From Heliocybe sulcata (Eukaryota > Basidiomycota > Agaricomycetes > Gloeophyllales > Gloeophyllaceae), in assembly GCA_004369045.1 (NCBI GenBank), contig ML213528.1, forward strand, positions 169,662-233,661: DNA of 64,000 nt, written 5' to 3'. Position numbers and translations under genes: made by a program. The notes beneath the pieces were generated by a model. The model did not search any database. It was not told the DNA's origin and saw nothing but the letters and a program-made list of their open reading frames with translations. Every line of letters begins with the position of its first letter. Position 1 is the stretch's first letter. Positions 22,071-34,005 of the stretch are shown one piece after another.

Positions 22071-25000
22071 CTAAGCATCAAGTGGACGACTGGCGCTCAA
22101 CACACTCCGCCCAAATGCAGATGCTACCGCATCAAACCCGCTCTCCTTCACATCCGAAAGGAAGAGATCATGTTGATCAGCCAAGCGCTCATTATTTCTC
22201 CGGATTTCCCTGATAACTCCATTGACCCTCGCACAGTCCGGGCATTCAGTGTCGTGGTCTGCAAGACATCTATGAAAGACAGAAGAATCAGTCTTATGAT
22301 CTTAGACAAGAGATACACCGTAGCAGACCTTTGATGGTAGCTGTGATTGCACATGAAGTGTACGCTGGGGAGATCCAGCTGGCCTCCGCACCTCGAACAT
22401 CGTGTGACATGGAAGACGCGCGGATGTTCAGGATCTGACAGCTCCTCGACTTGCTTTAGCTTCGCCTTAGTCTCCACCCGGTATGAGTCAGTCAATTGCT
22501 TGTCCTAGTCCATGTCAGCCGTGTCTTGGAAACAGGATGATTGATTGCCTGACCGTCTGAATCTCGTCCCGGGATTCCTTAATTCTGGTCAACAGCCACT
22601 GTTTTACCAATCCAACGCTCGCCACTCCATTCCTACTCAACACTTGGATCACGCCCAAAGGTGGCATGATCTTCTCGCTATCGATATAGTCAAGGATACG
22701 TCCCAAATCCGAGGCATGTTTGGACAGTAATGCTGGCGTGGAGGTCAGGAACCTCAAAACCAATGGATAGAGGTGGCGATTTGCAGGACCGTACTGATCC
22801 AAGCACTTGATGACCTGACCAGAGGCCTCGGACGACACTTCTTCCTTGTCCTTGTCCATCCAGAAGCGGAGCACCTCTTCGTACATGCCCATTTTCTCCC
22901 AGAGCAACACCAAACCAGGCGTATATTGCTGAGTTGAACATAGAATCAAAGCATGCGTGGAGTCGCAAGGAATGTTGTCGTTCTTCAGAATAAGAAGGGC
23001 TTTGTCTCGCAGCGAGGCAGCTGCAGAGTTGGCACTGGGTAAGCTGAGATACAACTCCAGCAGGGTGTTCCACACCGCCATCTGGTCCTGCTTATCGGCC
23101 TCCTCATCCGCTGGTGGTTCTATAACCGCAGGTACACTGGACAGCTTCGACTCGTCCACAGTCTGTCCCCACCGCTTCAGTGCAACCGTCTCGAGGAATA
23201 TCACAAAATTATCGAGATGGTCGACAAAATGCGCGAAATAAAGTCTTGGTGAAGGCCGTTTGACGGGAGCAGGCAGCGTAAGCCTAGGCAACGTTGCGGC
23301 GCGTTCAGGACCCGGCGTCGACGTCCGCGAATCCGATCCATCGACCACGGCCGAGTCTCGCCGAGATGGCTGCTCTCGTGCTCGGATAGTAGACGCAGGC
23401 GGCGTAGTTGTACCAGCGGTGTCGGAGCTTACAGTCGCGGGAGCCGCAGTAGTCCGGTTGAGAGCCAAGTAGGACAGGTAAGACGCTCCGGTGTTCGGAC
23501 TCGACTGCCGAGCGGATGCCGGCTGTTCCTCAGAGTCAGCAGATAGAGAACCGGTGGACGTGCACAAATCGATCAGTAGCTGCGTCGTTTCGTCCGGCAG
23601 AGACTCCAGCATTGCCCGTCCATAACGAGCCAGATTCGCTTCAGCCTGACATAGAAACAGTCAACAACAGTTTAGAAAACCAATGAGTCTCCTTACCGCT
23701 TCCAACCCCAATTTCCGAAGATAAGATAGTGCGTCCTTATAATTCCCCGCATCCTCTATCTGTATCCTCAGGTAATCCTCATGCCGCTCATACTTCTTCG
23801 CCAAATAACTGGCGTGCTCAAAATACCCAGCCTGGCGGCAAACACGAATCGCCGTGTCAAGATCAAAAGGCAGCTCGTCCTTCTCGCCATCGAGAGTCGA
23901 AGACAGCCGAGACTCTGTCTTAATAAACGAGTCCAGTCGCGAAACATCCTTGAGCTTTGTGTAAGTGTTGAGCAGGAGGGTGGTATGGTCCGAATTAGCT
24001 AGGCCGACAGAGTGCAGCTCTTGCAAGTATGTCACGAGATTGTGAATCCGTTGGGCATCTAGGAACTACGCCGCAAGCATAAGCATGAGGGGACACCTCC
24101 AGAGGACTGAGGCAGCTAACCTTCCGAATCACGTAACTAGCCTGCAGATGGCCAATAGTCTGCAGATACTGCTGCATCGCACCATCATAGTCGCCCTTCC
24201 CGTATAGATGGTCACCGTACTGTCGATGGATATCCGCCACACTTGAGTCATCCAACCGCTGCGTCTTCGCCACATTCAAAGCCAACAGGTACTGTCCCCT
24301 CTGGTACATCATGTCCAACTTCGCCGCAGTGGGCCTCTCTTGGAGACAAGTAAGCTACGGCAGGCTGTTAGCATGGGAGCAGGAAATCCAAATAAAATCC
24401 AGAAAACCTACGTTTCCCTCATTGGATAGGATGTAGACATTGCCCCATTGCGATATCACTTCTCGGACGCCTTCCGTGAACGTGTTCGTGTAGGCGACAA
24501 ATTTGTTCTCCGGATCGAACACGGTAACTTTCGTGATATCCGTATTGTTGGCAGTGTTAGATCTTGCCACGAAGTTGCGCACGGTCGCCGATGCAGCGGA
24601 AGCAGAGGGCGTGAACGGCGGAGAGACGATAACCAGATAGTTAAGATGCGTATGGACCGATGCCTTGGGCCCTGGGCAGCTGTTCAGCACCCTTATAAGC
24701 AGGACGAGAAACCCTCCCACCTTCGTATGCGTAACACTGCCCCCGCCCTTCAGTTCCGCACATATAAATCGCCTCCTCCCTTGCAACAACCACATCCCTC
24801 TTCTTCCAATCCATCGTTGCACACCCCAGGCCACACCCCACCTCATGCACCACACTAGCCTGCCCGCCACTTCCCTTCCCAGTCGCCTGGTAGCACAGCG
24901 CACGGTTCGTGGTGACGATGAAGAGATAGAGGTTGGGGGAGCTGTCGTCCTTGCCCGTTCCCGGTTCTCGGAAACCCAGGCCTGTCACCGGTTCTGAGGG

Positions 25001-25796
25001 AGATTCGTGGATGACGCGTGGTTTGGGGACGGAGGTGAGAGAGGCAGAACCGGAGAACAGGGACTGATCCAGGTGGCGGTAGAGAAGGACTGTGCCGTCA
25101 CCGAGACCTACGGCGAGGTGAGACAGGGACGCAGATAGTGCGACTGTGGAGACCTGTAATACAATGTTCATTAAGACAATATATCCAGCGTTGAAGGGCT
25201 TACGGGGTGGGGCCGTGATGTGTGCTGGACCTTGACAGACCGGAGAAGATTCGGGACACCTGTGTTATGGTCGATCCTACCGAGCTCCCAAATCTTTAGC
25301 AATGGATGCTTGACCGCGTCTTCTTCCTAGACAAAAGCCATCATTAAATGTGCATTTTGACTGGGATGATTCGAAATCCGCATACTCCTAGGGTTATGAG
25401 GATTCCCCTCCGCTCAGCCATGTGCGTCACGCGTCCTCCGACATGGGCGAGCCAGCTCGTTACAGTCTCGAAGTCTTTATCGAGGAGATGCACACTTCCG
25501 TGGATGTCAGCGACTATGACTCCAGAAGTAGACGGGGCCATGGTCGATATCTCCATAGCACTCTGCCGCAACATGGTGAATACATGGTTCGTGCTTTAAA
25601 GGCTATGCGCGTCAGATACTTGCCTTGAAGATCTCAGGTGGGCTAGCAAGGTCGTGGACATCTTTGACTGGTACGGCGTCGAAGAAGGGGAACTGACGCC
25701 ACTACCTGGATTGCGTTAAACGAGGGATCTGTCAGTCATTATCCTCTCACTCACAGAAGGCGCTGCAGAGGCATTTGCAGAAATCGGAGACGACAT
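22071..25796 (-). CDS. VPS11: Vacuolar protein sorting protein Vps11 (Pep5), HOPS/CORVET subunit
   Basis: Exon 1 (ATG at 25796, 14 codons) joins WRQFPFFDAVPVKDVHDLASPPEIFK. Next comes SAMEISTMAPSTSGVIVADIHGSVHLLDKDFETVTSWLAHVGGRVTHM, the start of the N-terminal beta-propeller. The propeller continues through SHLAVGLGDGTVLLYRHLDQSL. The alpha-solenoid (clathrin-heavy-chain repeat) includes YGDHLYGKGDYDGAMQQYLQTIGHL, KLKDVSRLDSFI and CRQAGYFEHASYLAKKYERHEDYL. The C-terminal RING reads RCSRCGGQLDLPSVHFMCNHSYHQR and continues after an intron with DHDTECPDCARVNG. The stop is at 22071-22073. Vps11 is a core scaffold of the HOPS and CORVET tethers for endosome and vacuole fusion. The junction after EIFK uses a GCAAGT donor. 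Confidence 0.94.
25563..25623 (-). other. Probable GC-AG intron in VPS11
   Basis: To keep the frame from EIFK to SAMEISTM the intron must begin GCAAGT instead of GT. It runs 61 nt and ends GGCAG. GCAAGT is the usual donor of the minor GC-AG class of U2 introns. Confidence 0.6.
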
Positions 25797-26252
25797 CAAT
25801 GCAGTTGATGGTTATTCAGGATATATGCCTTATGTTCGAGGCAGTCCAAGACAGGAATGCTGCACAGGAAATGCGATCTTGCCTGAATGCGCTGGTAATG
25901 ACGAGACAACAGCCACAAGCCACGCTTTTCCCGTCAAGCTGTAAGCTCCAGGGAATTTTGCAGGAAATCTCAGCCTCTAGCCAGTAGTTGAAAGGGCCCA
26001 GAGATGAAGCAAATAGCAGAGGCAGACTCGAGCGTAATGACAAGGAGTGTCAAGCCGGCGCGTCGCAGCCACAACGCTCGTGGCAGCCACGCGCACTGTC
26101 CCGATAGGAATTCCTTCCGAGTCCGCGCCCGTCATCCTTGCACAGACGTTCCACTTGCAACTTCAGTACGTGTTCTTGCTTCATACGAGTCTCCACCGGG
26201 GATGCATGTTCAAGTTGATCGCGGCTTATAGCCCTTATTTACTATCAAAATC
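25797..26252. other. Divergent promoter region of VPS11 and ATP18
   Basis: These 456 bp lie between two outward-facing starts. Open frames here have no recognisable product. Confidence 0.5.
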
Positions 26253-26573
26253 ATGGCTTTCCTGGGTATGCGCAAGTGGCCGACACCCGTACGTCTTTTC
26301 CTCTGCTCACCCTCGCCTCCAGTACTCACGAAGTCTTCGCCTACATTGCATATGGAAACAGATCCTGAAGCCCATGTGGCCTTTCATTGCCGCTAGCGGC
26401 GTCACTTTCTACCTCGTCAGCAAGATGCAGGCAATGGGTATCAGATGTGAGTATCATTCCGTTGCGTGCTCGGAGGTTCGTACTAACGGACTGGTTTGAT
26501 AGCACCTGAATATGCCAACAGTCCCAAGAATCCTTATGCCAATGAGATTGCCAGGGAGAACGCTCACCACTAG
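26253..26573 (+). CDS. ATP18: Mitochondrial ATP synthase subunit i/j
   Basis: Three small exons (26253-26288, 26362-26446, 26503-26573) code about 63 residues: MAFLGMRKWPTP, then ILKPMWPFIAASGVTFYLVS, then SPEYANSPKNPYANEIARE, with stop TAG at 26571-26573. The short N-terminal matrix part, one membrane span and a polar tail with PKNPYA are the signature of subunit j. In yeast it is a peripheral-stalk/dimer-interface protein of the Fo part in the inner membrane. Splice sites are GTACGT/ACAG and GTGAGT/ATAG. It is converging on COX16, which acts in the same membrane, though neighbourhood is weak evidence for shared control. Confidence 0.93.
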
Positions 26574-27014
26574 AAAGTGCGTTGACGGGTATCGAGACGT
26601 TGATTCCCGGGTTTGTCCGGCAGGGAGCGTTGCGAGGTTGAACGGAACGTATAGAACCAGACTGCACAATGAATTGACTTCGCTGGTCACTTCATACGCC
26701 TGCCGAGGAAAATGAAATCCCCTGGATGACCGGTAGCCCTTCCGAGTTACATCGTCCTCGCAGTCGCCGTTGAGCCATCAAATCCTCCCGACATTGACGA
26801 CCGCCACGGTGGTCCCCGTCAAACGTGCATTCCATGGGCCAATCTCTCCGCGTTACAATGACAGTCTGCGTGCGCCGTAACCTTCTTCAGCTTCGTCGCC
26901 ACTCTCGCGTAAGACACGTGTGGAAGATGGGTCTTCGATAAATACATCGACACATGATTACTAGAAATACAGTAGAGCATGAAGTAATATCAGGGATACC
27001 AAATGAACGACGTC
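26574..27014. other. Convergent intergenic gap between ATP18 and COX16
   Basis: About 440 bp with no gene or repeat that I can support. Confidence 0.5.
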
Positions 27015-27480
27015 TTAGCGACTTCTGGCAGGAGGCTCCTCAGGCGGGACACCCCACTCCGGGAGGCCCTTCGGCCGTTGTATCCTCTTCATCTCATAGC
27101 TATCCTCGACTTCTTGAGTTAGTTTCTATAATGCCATCAGCATGGCAGGGTCTCGGTCCAAAAGTTGTGGCACGCACGAAGTATTCCTCTCTGATGTCGA
27201 ACTTCTTCCGATTCCGCTTGAGACCTAGCTCCTGCTCTTTGCTCATCTTACCCACATATCATGAACAGACTCAGTTTCCGATTACCTGGTAAATCAATAG
27301 AAGACATACCGTCGACACCTTCTGGTCCTGCAACTCATACCGCGTCTTCGTGAACTGCTGTAGAGCAAATGACGCGCCGACTATGATCAGGATGAAGGGC
27401 ACCCCAAATAAGGCGGGATGCTTCCTTAGCGTTCTATGTATCGGCGGAGAGTTCAACGGCTGTGAACGGAATACAGCCAT
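27015..27480 (-). CDS. COX16: Cytochrome c oxidase assembly protein Cox16
   Basis: The ATG is complementary to 27478-27480. Exon 1 reads MAVFRSQPLNSPPIHRTLRK, then HPALFGVPFILIIVGASFAL (the single membrane helix), QQFTKTRYELQDQKVST. Exon 2 gives MSKEQELGLKRNRKKFDIREEYF, exon 3 KLTQEVEDSYEMKRIQRPKG and LPEWGVPPEEPPARSR with stop at 27015-27017. The KHPxxFGxPF...R.....(T)KV motif and the RKKFDIREEYF block are diagnostic. Cox16 is an inner-membrane factor that helps Cox1 join Cox2 in complex IV. The start lies only 207 bp from the divergent ADE12 start, so the two share a compact promoter. Confidence 0.93.
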
Positions 27481-27687
27481 CGTAGTTCATGAATCAGAAT
27501 TGTGGCCCAGAGTGTGTTGTGGCCCAGAGTGTGGCTGCGACGATGCAGGCCGTCGGCTTTTCGGGTAGATCCCCGGATCTGCATACGGAACGGGAGTCAC
27601 GCCCGTATTTACTCTGCTTTCTACCTCATCGTATTGTCAGGTGCCCCACAAGTATAGCAGCTCTCTCGCAGAGCAGGCGTAGCAGTC

Positions 27688-29386
<1,699 letters not shown>

Positions 29387-29713
29387 ATGTAACCTGTATC
29401 ACTGGGATAAACAATCTAGACTGGTCATAACTGCTACCAATGCACCCAGCTCCTGCACTCGGCCTTTTTGGCCATCGACTTGGCCATCGACAAAGGACAA
29501 AGGACGCGCAGTCGCACGCCACCGTATAAGAGGAGCTGTGTATCCGTGTTTGGATTCAACCACTCACTGTCACTCTCTCGTCACGAATTGTCACTGGCGA
29601 CCCCGCGACGGAAACAAGGCGCATAACGCATAACGGGCCACTCGTAACGGTCTTCGAAAGTTGGAATACAACGTCGAGAGATCACGGAACGGATAGGAGA
29701 CATAGCATTGAGA
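29387..29713. other. Intergenic region
   Basis: About 330 bp lie between ADE12 and the next gene on the same strand. I see no gene or repeat. Confidence 0.45.
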
Positions 29714-30811
29714 ATGGACGGAAGTGGACGACACGACATGCACGGTGTGGCCAGCACGAGCGGTACGCCCAACAGGAGGAGAGCGATCCCCCGAGACAAC
29801 GAGACACCGAGCCAAAGGCAAAAGCGGGAGAAGGCTGCTGAACGCCAGAGGCGCAAACGCGAGCGCGATCGGCTTGCAACGCAGGGGGCATTGAACGGGC
29901 TCCCTGGTAACAACGGCATTCAGCAGCCCGCGCATAATGCGGCGCAGACACCGGATTATCTGCTCTCGCCGGAGGAGCAGGCGAGGCGGGAGAGGGTGAG
30001 GGCGGCAGCGAGGGAGAGGCAGAGGAAGCATCGCGCGCTGGTGAAGCAGAAGAAGCTTGCGCAGCTGGGGCTGGATATGGGGAACGAGATTATGCCTGGG
30101 ATGGAGGCCGGCCAGTACGTCGATGGCGTACCGGCAGGGTTCGAGCAGATGATGCCACCCGATGTCGGAGGGCAGCCTCCCCCACCTCCGCCACCGCATG
30201 CGGGGATGGGACAGCATGAGCCACCGTTCCCGCATGGTCAGCCTCTTGGAGGACAGACGTTTGCGTCGACACTGCTGTTATCCTTCTCATGCGCTCCATT
30301 ACTCAAGCAGCATCTACTCCGTTCGCTCTCCATGACCAACGAAGAACTGGCTTCCTTGGAACCAGTTATCGCCCATGCATGGGATCAATGGGATCAGCAG
30401 GTAAGTGGCATGGTGCTTTGTCCTACCCCACCGGGAGTGAAGACCCCCTTATAGCGCCGTATGCACTACGCCGAGCAAGCCAAAGCTGCTGGTGGCACTT
30501 ATGAACATCCTGGCAATCATGGGTACACAGACCCGTCGCAGCCACCACCAACGGACTTCCGTGCTCGCTTCCATCGACCGCTTGTCGCCCCCTCGCCTTT
30601 CCAGCCACCTCCTGCTACGACGTCAAGCCCGTCCTCCAACACTGCCTCGGGGCAGCAGTCTTCGGACCCCATCGATCCCAATCTTACGGGTCAGCAGGGC
30701 CAGCAGGAACAAAGTGAGCATTGGTCCGAATCGAATTTCTCGGCGATCGTTGACTCTCAAGTACAGACAAAGGCTGAGGCATACGGCCTAGCAGGAAAGC
30801 TCGAGGAATGA
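29714..30811 (+). CDS. Unknown protein with two copies of a basic Ala/Arg motif
   Basis: Two exons join across an intron at about 30401-30454. The first in-frame ATG is 29714 (MDGSGRHDMHGV). Two similar basic helices stand out: SQRQKREKAAERQRRKRERDR at residues about 33-53 (R-x2-AA-x-RQR-x-KR), and EQARRERVRAAARERQRKHR at about 85-104. They look like an internal duplication. Between and after them lie low-complexity Gly/Pro/Gln segments, including a run of prolines (about residue 155). A short hydrophobic-helical part follows, MTNEELASLEPVIAHAWDQWDQQ. Exon 2 is Pro/Gln/Ser-rich and ends YGLAGKLEE. The basic repeats recall the DNA-contacting half of bZIP proteins but no leucine zipper is visible. 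A nuclear nucleic-acid binder is a guess. Confidence 0.6.
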
Positions 30812-31170
30812 GAGAGTGCTTCTCATCAAGGTAAAGTCGATATATCTGCTGGTGGTTTCCCTCTGTCAATGAGGTTCTGCTCTCGGGCGGACTAGGTACT
30901 GTTAGGACGACTGCTCGAGATCTGCTGTATTATTATTTCGTTGTCCTGTACGCGAGTAGTATTTAATGCATCGTCGTCTCGGAGCAGCGTTCGGCCTGTT
31001 AACCTTCCACATCCGATTCAAGCCACCGGCTTTCAAAGGGAATTATGAAAGCGGAAAACGTGGGAAAACATATCGGAAATATCCAGAGTCCGAGAAAGAC
31101 CATCACACGACGGCGGACGCGTCTTGCAACGTGAACCAAAACATACCTTGCTCTTTTCCTCCGTCCTGCT
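30812..31170. other. Intergenic region upstream of SCD6
   Basis: About 360 bp; no gene or repeat recognised. Confidence 0.45.
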
Positions 31171-32759
31171 ATGGCTCTCAGTTTCATCGGGTCAGCTTGA
31201 GAGTACGATGCTTTTGGTCCTTTTCTGACATTGCTGCGCACAGAAAGCCAATTTCCCTCATCTCGCACTCAGATGTACGATACAGAGGTATTCTTGCGGG
31301 TATAGACCCTGCTGCCTCGACAATCCAGCTTTCAAATGGTGGGCATACCATCACCCTTCCTTAAGCACAAATCTCTAACGAAAGCCTATGTAGTGTATTC
31401 TATGGGCACGGAGACGAGACGGTTAGTACAAGCTCTTCGTCGCCATTGCACACACAGCACTATGATGAAGTATTACGGATGTAAAACCAGCTCAAAGCTG
31501 TGGTCCGAGAGCGCATACAACCATGTGGATTTTTTTGTTGCCTTCCTTCTGAAATGTGCATTGAAGACGCCCATCTCAACCTTCTGTATCCTGAGTAAAA
31601 AGTGGTACTGACGTGTTTGCATTGCTCGGTACAGGCCGCCGTCAGACTACATCCCTCCAGTGCAAGATCCGTACCAATATATCATCTTCCGAGCGTCCGA
31701 AGTGAAAGACCTGTCTGTGGATGAAGCGCAGCCCCCACCAAGACGGAGCGTGCATGATGATCCAGCTGTCCTTGGGGTGAGTGGTTGTCATCCTACGTTA
31801 CGTCTCTCCCGAGCGTGTTGATACGCTTCGTTTGCTGTGATGAAACCTATACGGATGTAAACCATTAATGTCCGAGAGCGCTTAAACTCATGTGGATATT
31901 TCCGTTGCCTTCCTTCTGATCATGTTCAAACGCCCTTCGCGAGACGAGTACACTGACAATCAGTGCATAGGCTTCCGCGCCCGGCCCAGTACCACCTAAT
32001 GCATATCCGCAATATCCCCAAGGCCCTGGTGCACCACAATATCCCGGTGCTCCTGCAGGCGCCGTACCGCACCAACCCGCACCCCCGGTCCAGCAACAGC
32101 CTCAGCCCCCCGCCCCGCAACCCGCATACAACCAGCGCTCGAACAGTGCGCAAGGTGCTGGTAGTGATATTCCCTCACGCACGCAGTCAGCTAACAGACG
32201 CACGCACCATCCAGCCGGCTCTGTTATGAACGCTAAAGTCTCTTTGGAGTCGGTCGAACGTGCGCTGGGCGACTTGCGTGTCAACAACGGCGGTGGGGGT
32301 CGGGGGAGGGGCCGGGGCGGAAGGCATGAGGGGAAGCCTGCCAGCGTGACGGTCCCGACGACGGATTTCGACTTCGAGAGCTCGAACGCCAAGTTCGACA
32401 AGACTGCGTTGTCGCCCAAGGTCCCCGCTCCCGCGGAGAATGCCGAGAATGGGGATGTTGCGAAGGAGGGCGAGGGTGAGAAGGATACGGCATACAACCC
32501 TAAGTCGTCGTTCTTCGATACTCTATCTTCTTCTGCGAGTGAACGTGCTACTGGCCGTGGAAGGGGAGGCGGGCGGCGCGGCGGTCTGGGCGGCAGGAGC
32601 CGCAGGGAGGAGGAGAGGGAGAAAAACGTGGCAACATTCGGCGAGCCAGGCGGTGTGGGTCTGATGGGTCCTGGAGCGTATGTAGGTGGGTGGGGCGGAT
32701 ATGGCAGACGAGGTGGAGGAAGGGGCAGGCGGGGACCGCCACCGGGAGCTGGCCGTTAG
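31171..32759 (+). CDS. SCD6: Lsm14/Scd6-type decapping and translation-repression protein
   Basis: Exon 1 (31171-31190) MALSFIG splices to KPISLISHSDVRYRGILAGIDPAASTIQLSN, then AYVVYSMGTETRR, then PPSDYIPPVQDPYQYIIFRASEVKDLSV. This is the N-terminal Lsm14 domain. A Pro/Gln-rich linker and the FDF region follow (VPTTDFDFESSNAKFDK), then NPKSSFFDTLSS (FFD box), REEEREKNVATFGEPG (TFG box) and RGG-rich blocks on both sides. It ends GRRGPPPGAGR at 32759. Scd6 proteins bind eIF4G and Dcp2/Edc3 partners and work in P-bodies. Introns 3 and 4 (31422-31634 and 31777-31970) are 213 and 194 nt, three to four times the usual length here; each holds a box C/D snoRNA-like sequence. Confidence 0.93.
31457..31559 (+). 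ncRNA. Intronic box C/D snoRNA, copy 1 (snR52-like 18S guide)
   Basis: Inside SCD6 intron 31422-31634. Box C is ATGATGA at 31462-31468 and box D is CTGA at 31549-31552. The ends pair as GCAC (31457-31460) with GTGC (31556-31559). The twelve bases before box D, GTTGCCTTCCTT, are complementary to the conserved 18S rRNA run AAGGAAGGCAGC with one G-U pair. By the box D plus five rule the methylated base is the third A of that run. From memory this is the site called A420 in yeast 18S (guide snR52; U83 in human). Shared blocks with copy 2 include TACGGATGTAAA and GTCCGAGAGCGC. Confidence 0.8.
31829..31932 (+). ncRNA. Intronic box C/D snoRNA, copy 2 (same guide)
   Basis: Inside the next SCD6 intron, 31777-31970. 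Box C is GTGATGA at 31837-31843 and box D is CTGA at 31916-31919. The terminal stem CGTTTG (31829-31834) pairs perfectly with CAAACG (31927-31932). The guide before box D, GTTGCCTTCCTT, is identical to copy 1, so both target the same 18S position. The terminal stems of the two copies differ in sequence but both pair. That is compensating change and argues for RNA function rather than chance duplication. Confidence 0.82.
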
Positions 32760-32958
32760 GGTTCATGCTCCTGCATTTCGCATTATCATCACCTCTTGGG
32801 GTCAGTACTCGCGCTGATGCGCTATGAGACAGTATATTCTCTGTTGACTCTCTTGTGCACTGCAATGTCATGGAGAGGACGAAGGTCATTTCGGGAGTAT
32901 AATGTACATTGATGAGGCACAACAGAAGTCGGCCATGGCTATCGTACTCATTAGGAGC

Positions 32959-33788
32959 TCATACCTGCTTGACCGGGACATGAATGACAGTTCCGTCGTC
33001 TGCTATGATTTTGAAGCGCACTGTTCGGGCGTGATATGATCAATCATTGCCCCCTCATGCCGACCGTGTACTCACGGATAGTGAAAGGTTCGCCTTTTGC
33101 TTTGCGCACGCTCGTGAAATAGAGAGTGCCGGCACCTGTGTTGTCGCACAGCAAGCGCACCACAAGGGACGTGCAATTGTCAGCTCTAGGCGCAGGTGCA
33201 CCGCGTGATCGAACCTTTGTGTCCCTTTACTCGGAAACTGACATCAGCGCGGCCTTGCAGCATGTTTATCTGAAGCAGGGAAGTCAGCGGAGATTTGTAT
33301 CATTTATATGTCCGTCGACGTACCGAGCCTTCAATCCAGGGATCACCGTTCAGATACCATTGGGGTTCAGGCCGTATAGCATCTCCGAGAACTGCCGTAG
33401 TTTGTGGATCCTCTTTGATTAAATTCAGAATATGCTTGATGACCGAGCTAGACAGCTTCTCTTGGTTCCCTGTGTACAAGTAGAATGCGACCCAAGCTGT
33501 TATGCCGAGTGCCCCAGCCGTGAGGACCTGCGGCCATCTGTTCTAACCATAAATGAGGAAGAACACGAGCACTTGACGCGATATTAAACATACCTGTAAT
33601 GGTGGAAGGTCTCTTTGGACGTTTGGCCGAGCATAGAACTTCCTCGGGTTGGAAGGCTCAGAGAACGTCTCTGGCTGTGGCTGTTTCGGAATGTCTGTCG
33701 CATACAGTCTCTGCGTTCCATGGTTAAGCCGCGAAATTCGACAGGGAATGAGCAGGCGGTGCAGCTGTGTACGAGAGGAGGAGGCCAT
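32959..33788 (-). CDS. COA1: Cytochrome c oxidase assembly factor 1 (Coa1)
   Basis: ATG complementary to 33786-33788. The N-terminal presequence (MASSSRTQLHRLLIPCRISRL) is basic and Ser-rich, as expected for mitochondrial import. It is followed by the Coa1 core: NRWPQVLTAGALGITAWVAFYLY (membrane helix), SSSVIKHILNLIKEDPQTTAVLGDAIRPEP, WYLNGDPWIEGS, INMLQGRADVSFRVKGHK, GAGTLYFTSVRKAKGEPFTI and FKIIADDGTVIHVPVKQV, stop at 32959-32961. The pattern LGD.I......WI.G..N.L.G..D.SF.VKG is diagnostic. Coa1 is an inner-membrane chaperone of newly made Cox1. It converges on SCD6 (199 bp apart) and diverges from the HSF gene (217 bp). Confidence 0.9.
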
Positions 33789-34005
33789 AGTACTGGTTGA
33801 TCATGAGTAGCTTGTCTCGGACGCGTTTGTGGCTATATGCGGGCACGTGGCTGACCGCGCCTAATTACTTATAGAAAGCTGTACCGACATGCACTCTTCG
33901 CGTTTCTTTTGACGCTGACCAGAGGCTGACGGTATAATACACTTGGTTCACCAATTGCTGTGCATCGCACCTTTCCCCTAGATATCATTCTGCAAGACCG
34001 CGACA

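Noticed and set aside
31422-31970. The similar SCD6 introns as introner-like elements
   Set aside because: The shared part is only the roughly 100-nt core with box C, box D, guide and stem; the intron ends differ. A snoRNA duplication explains this better than a mobile intron.
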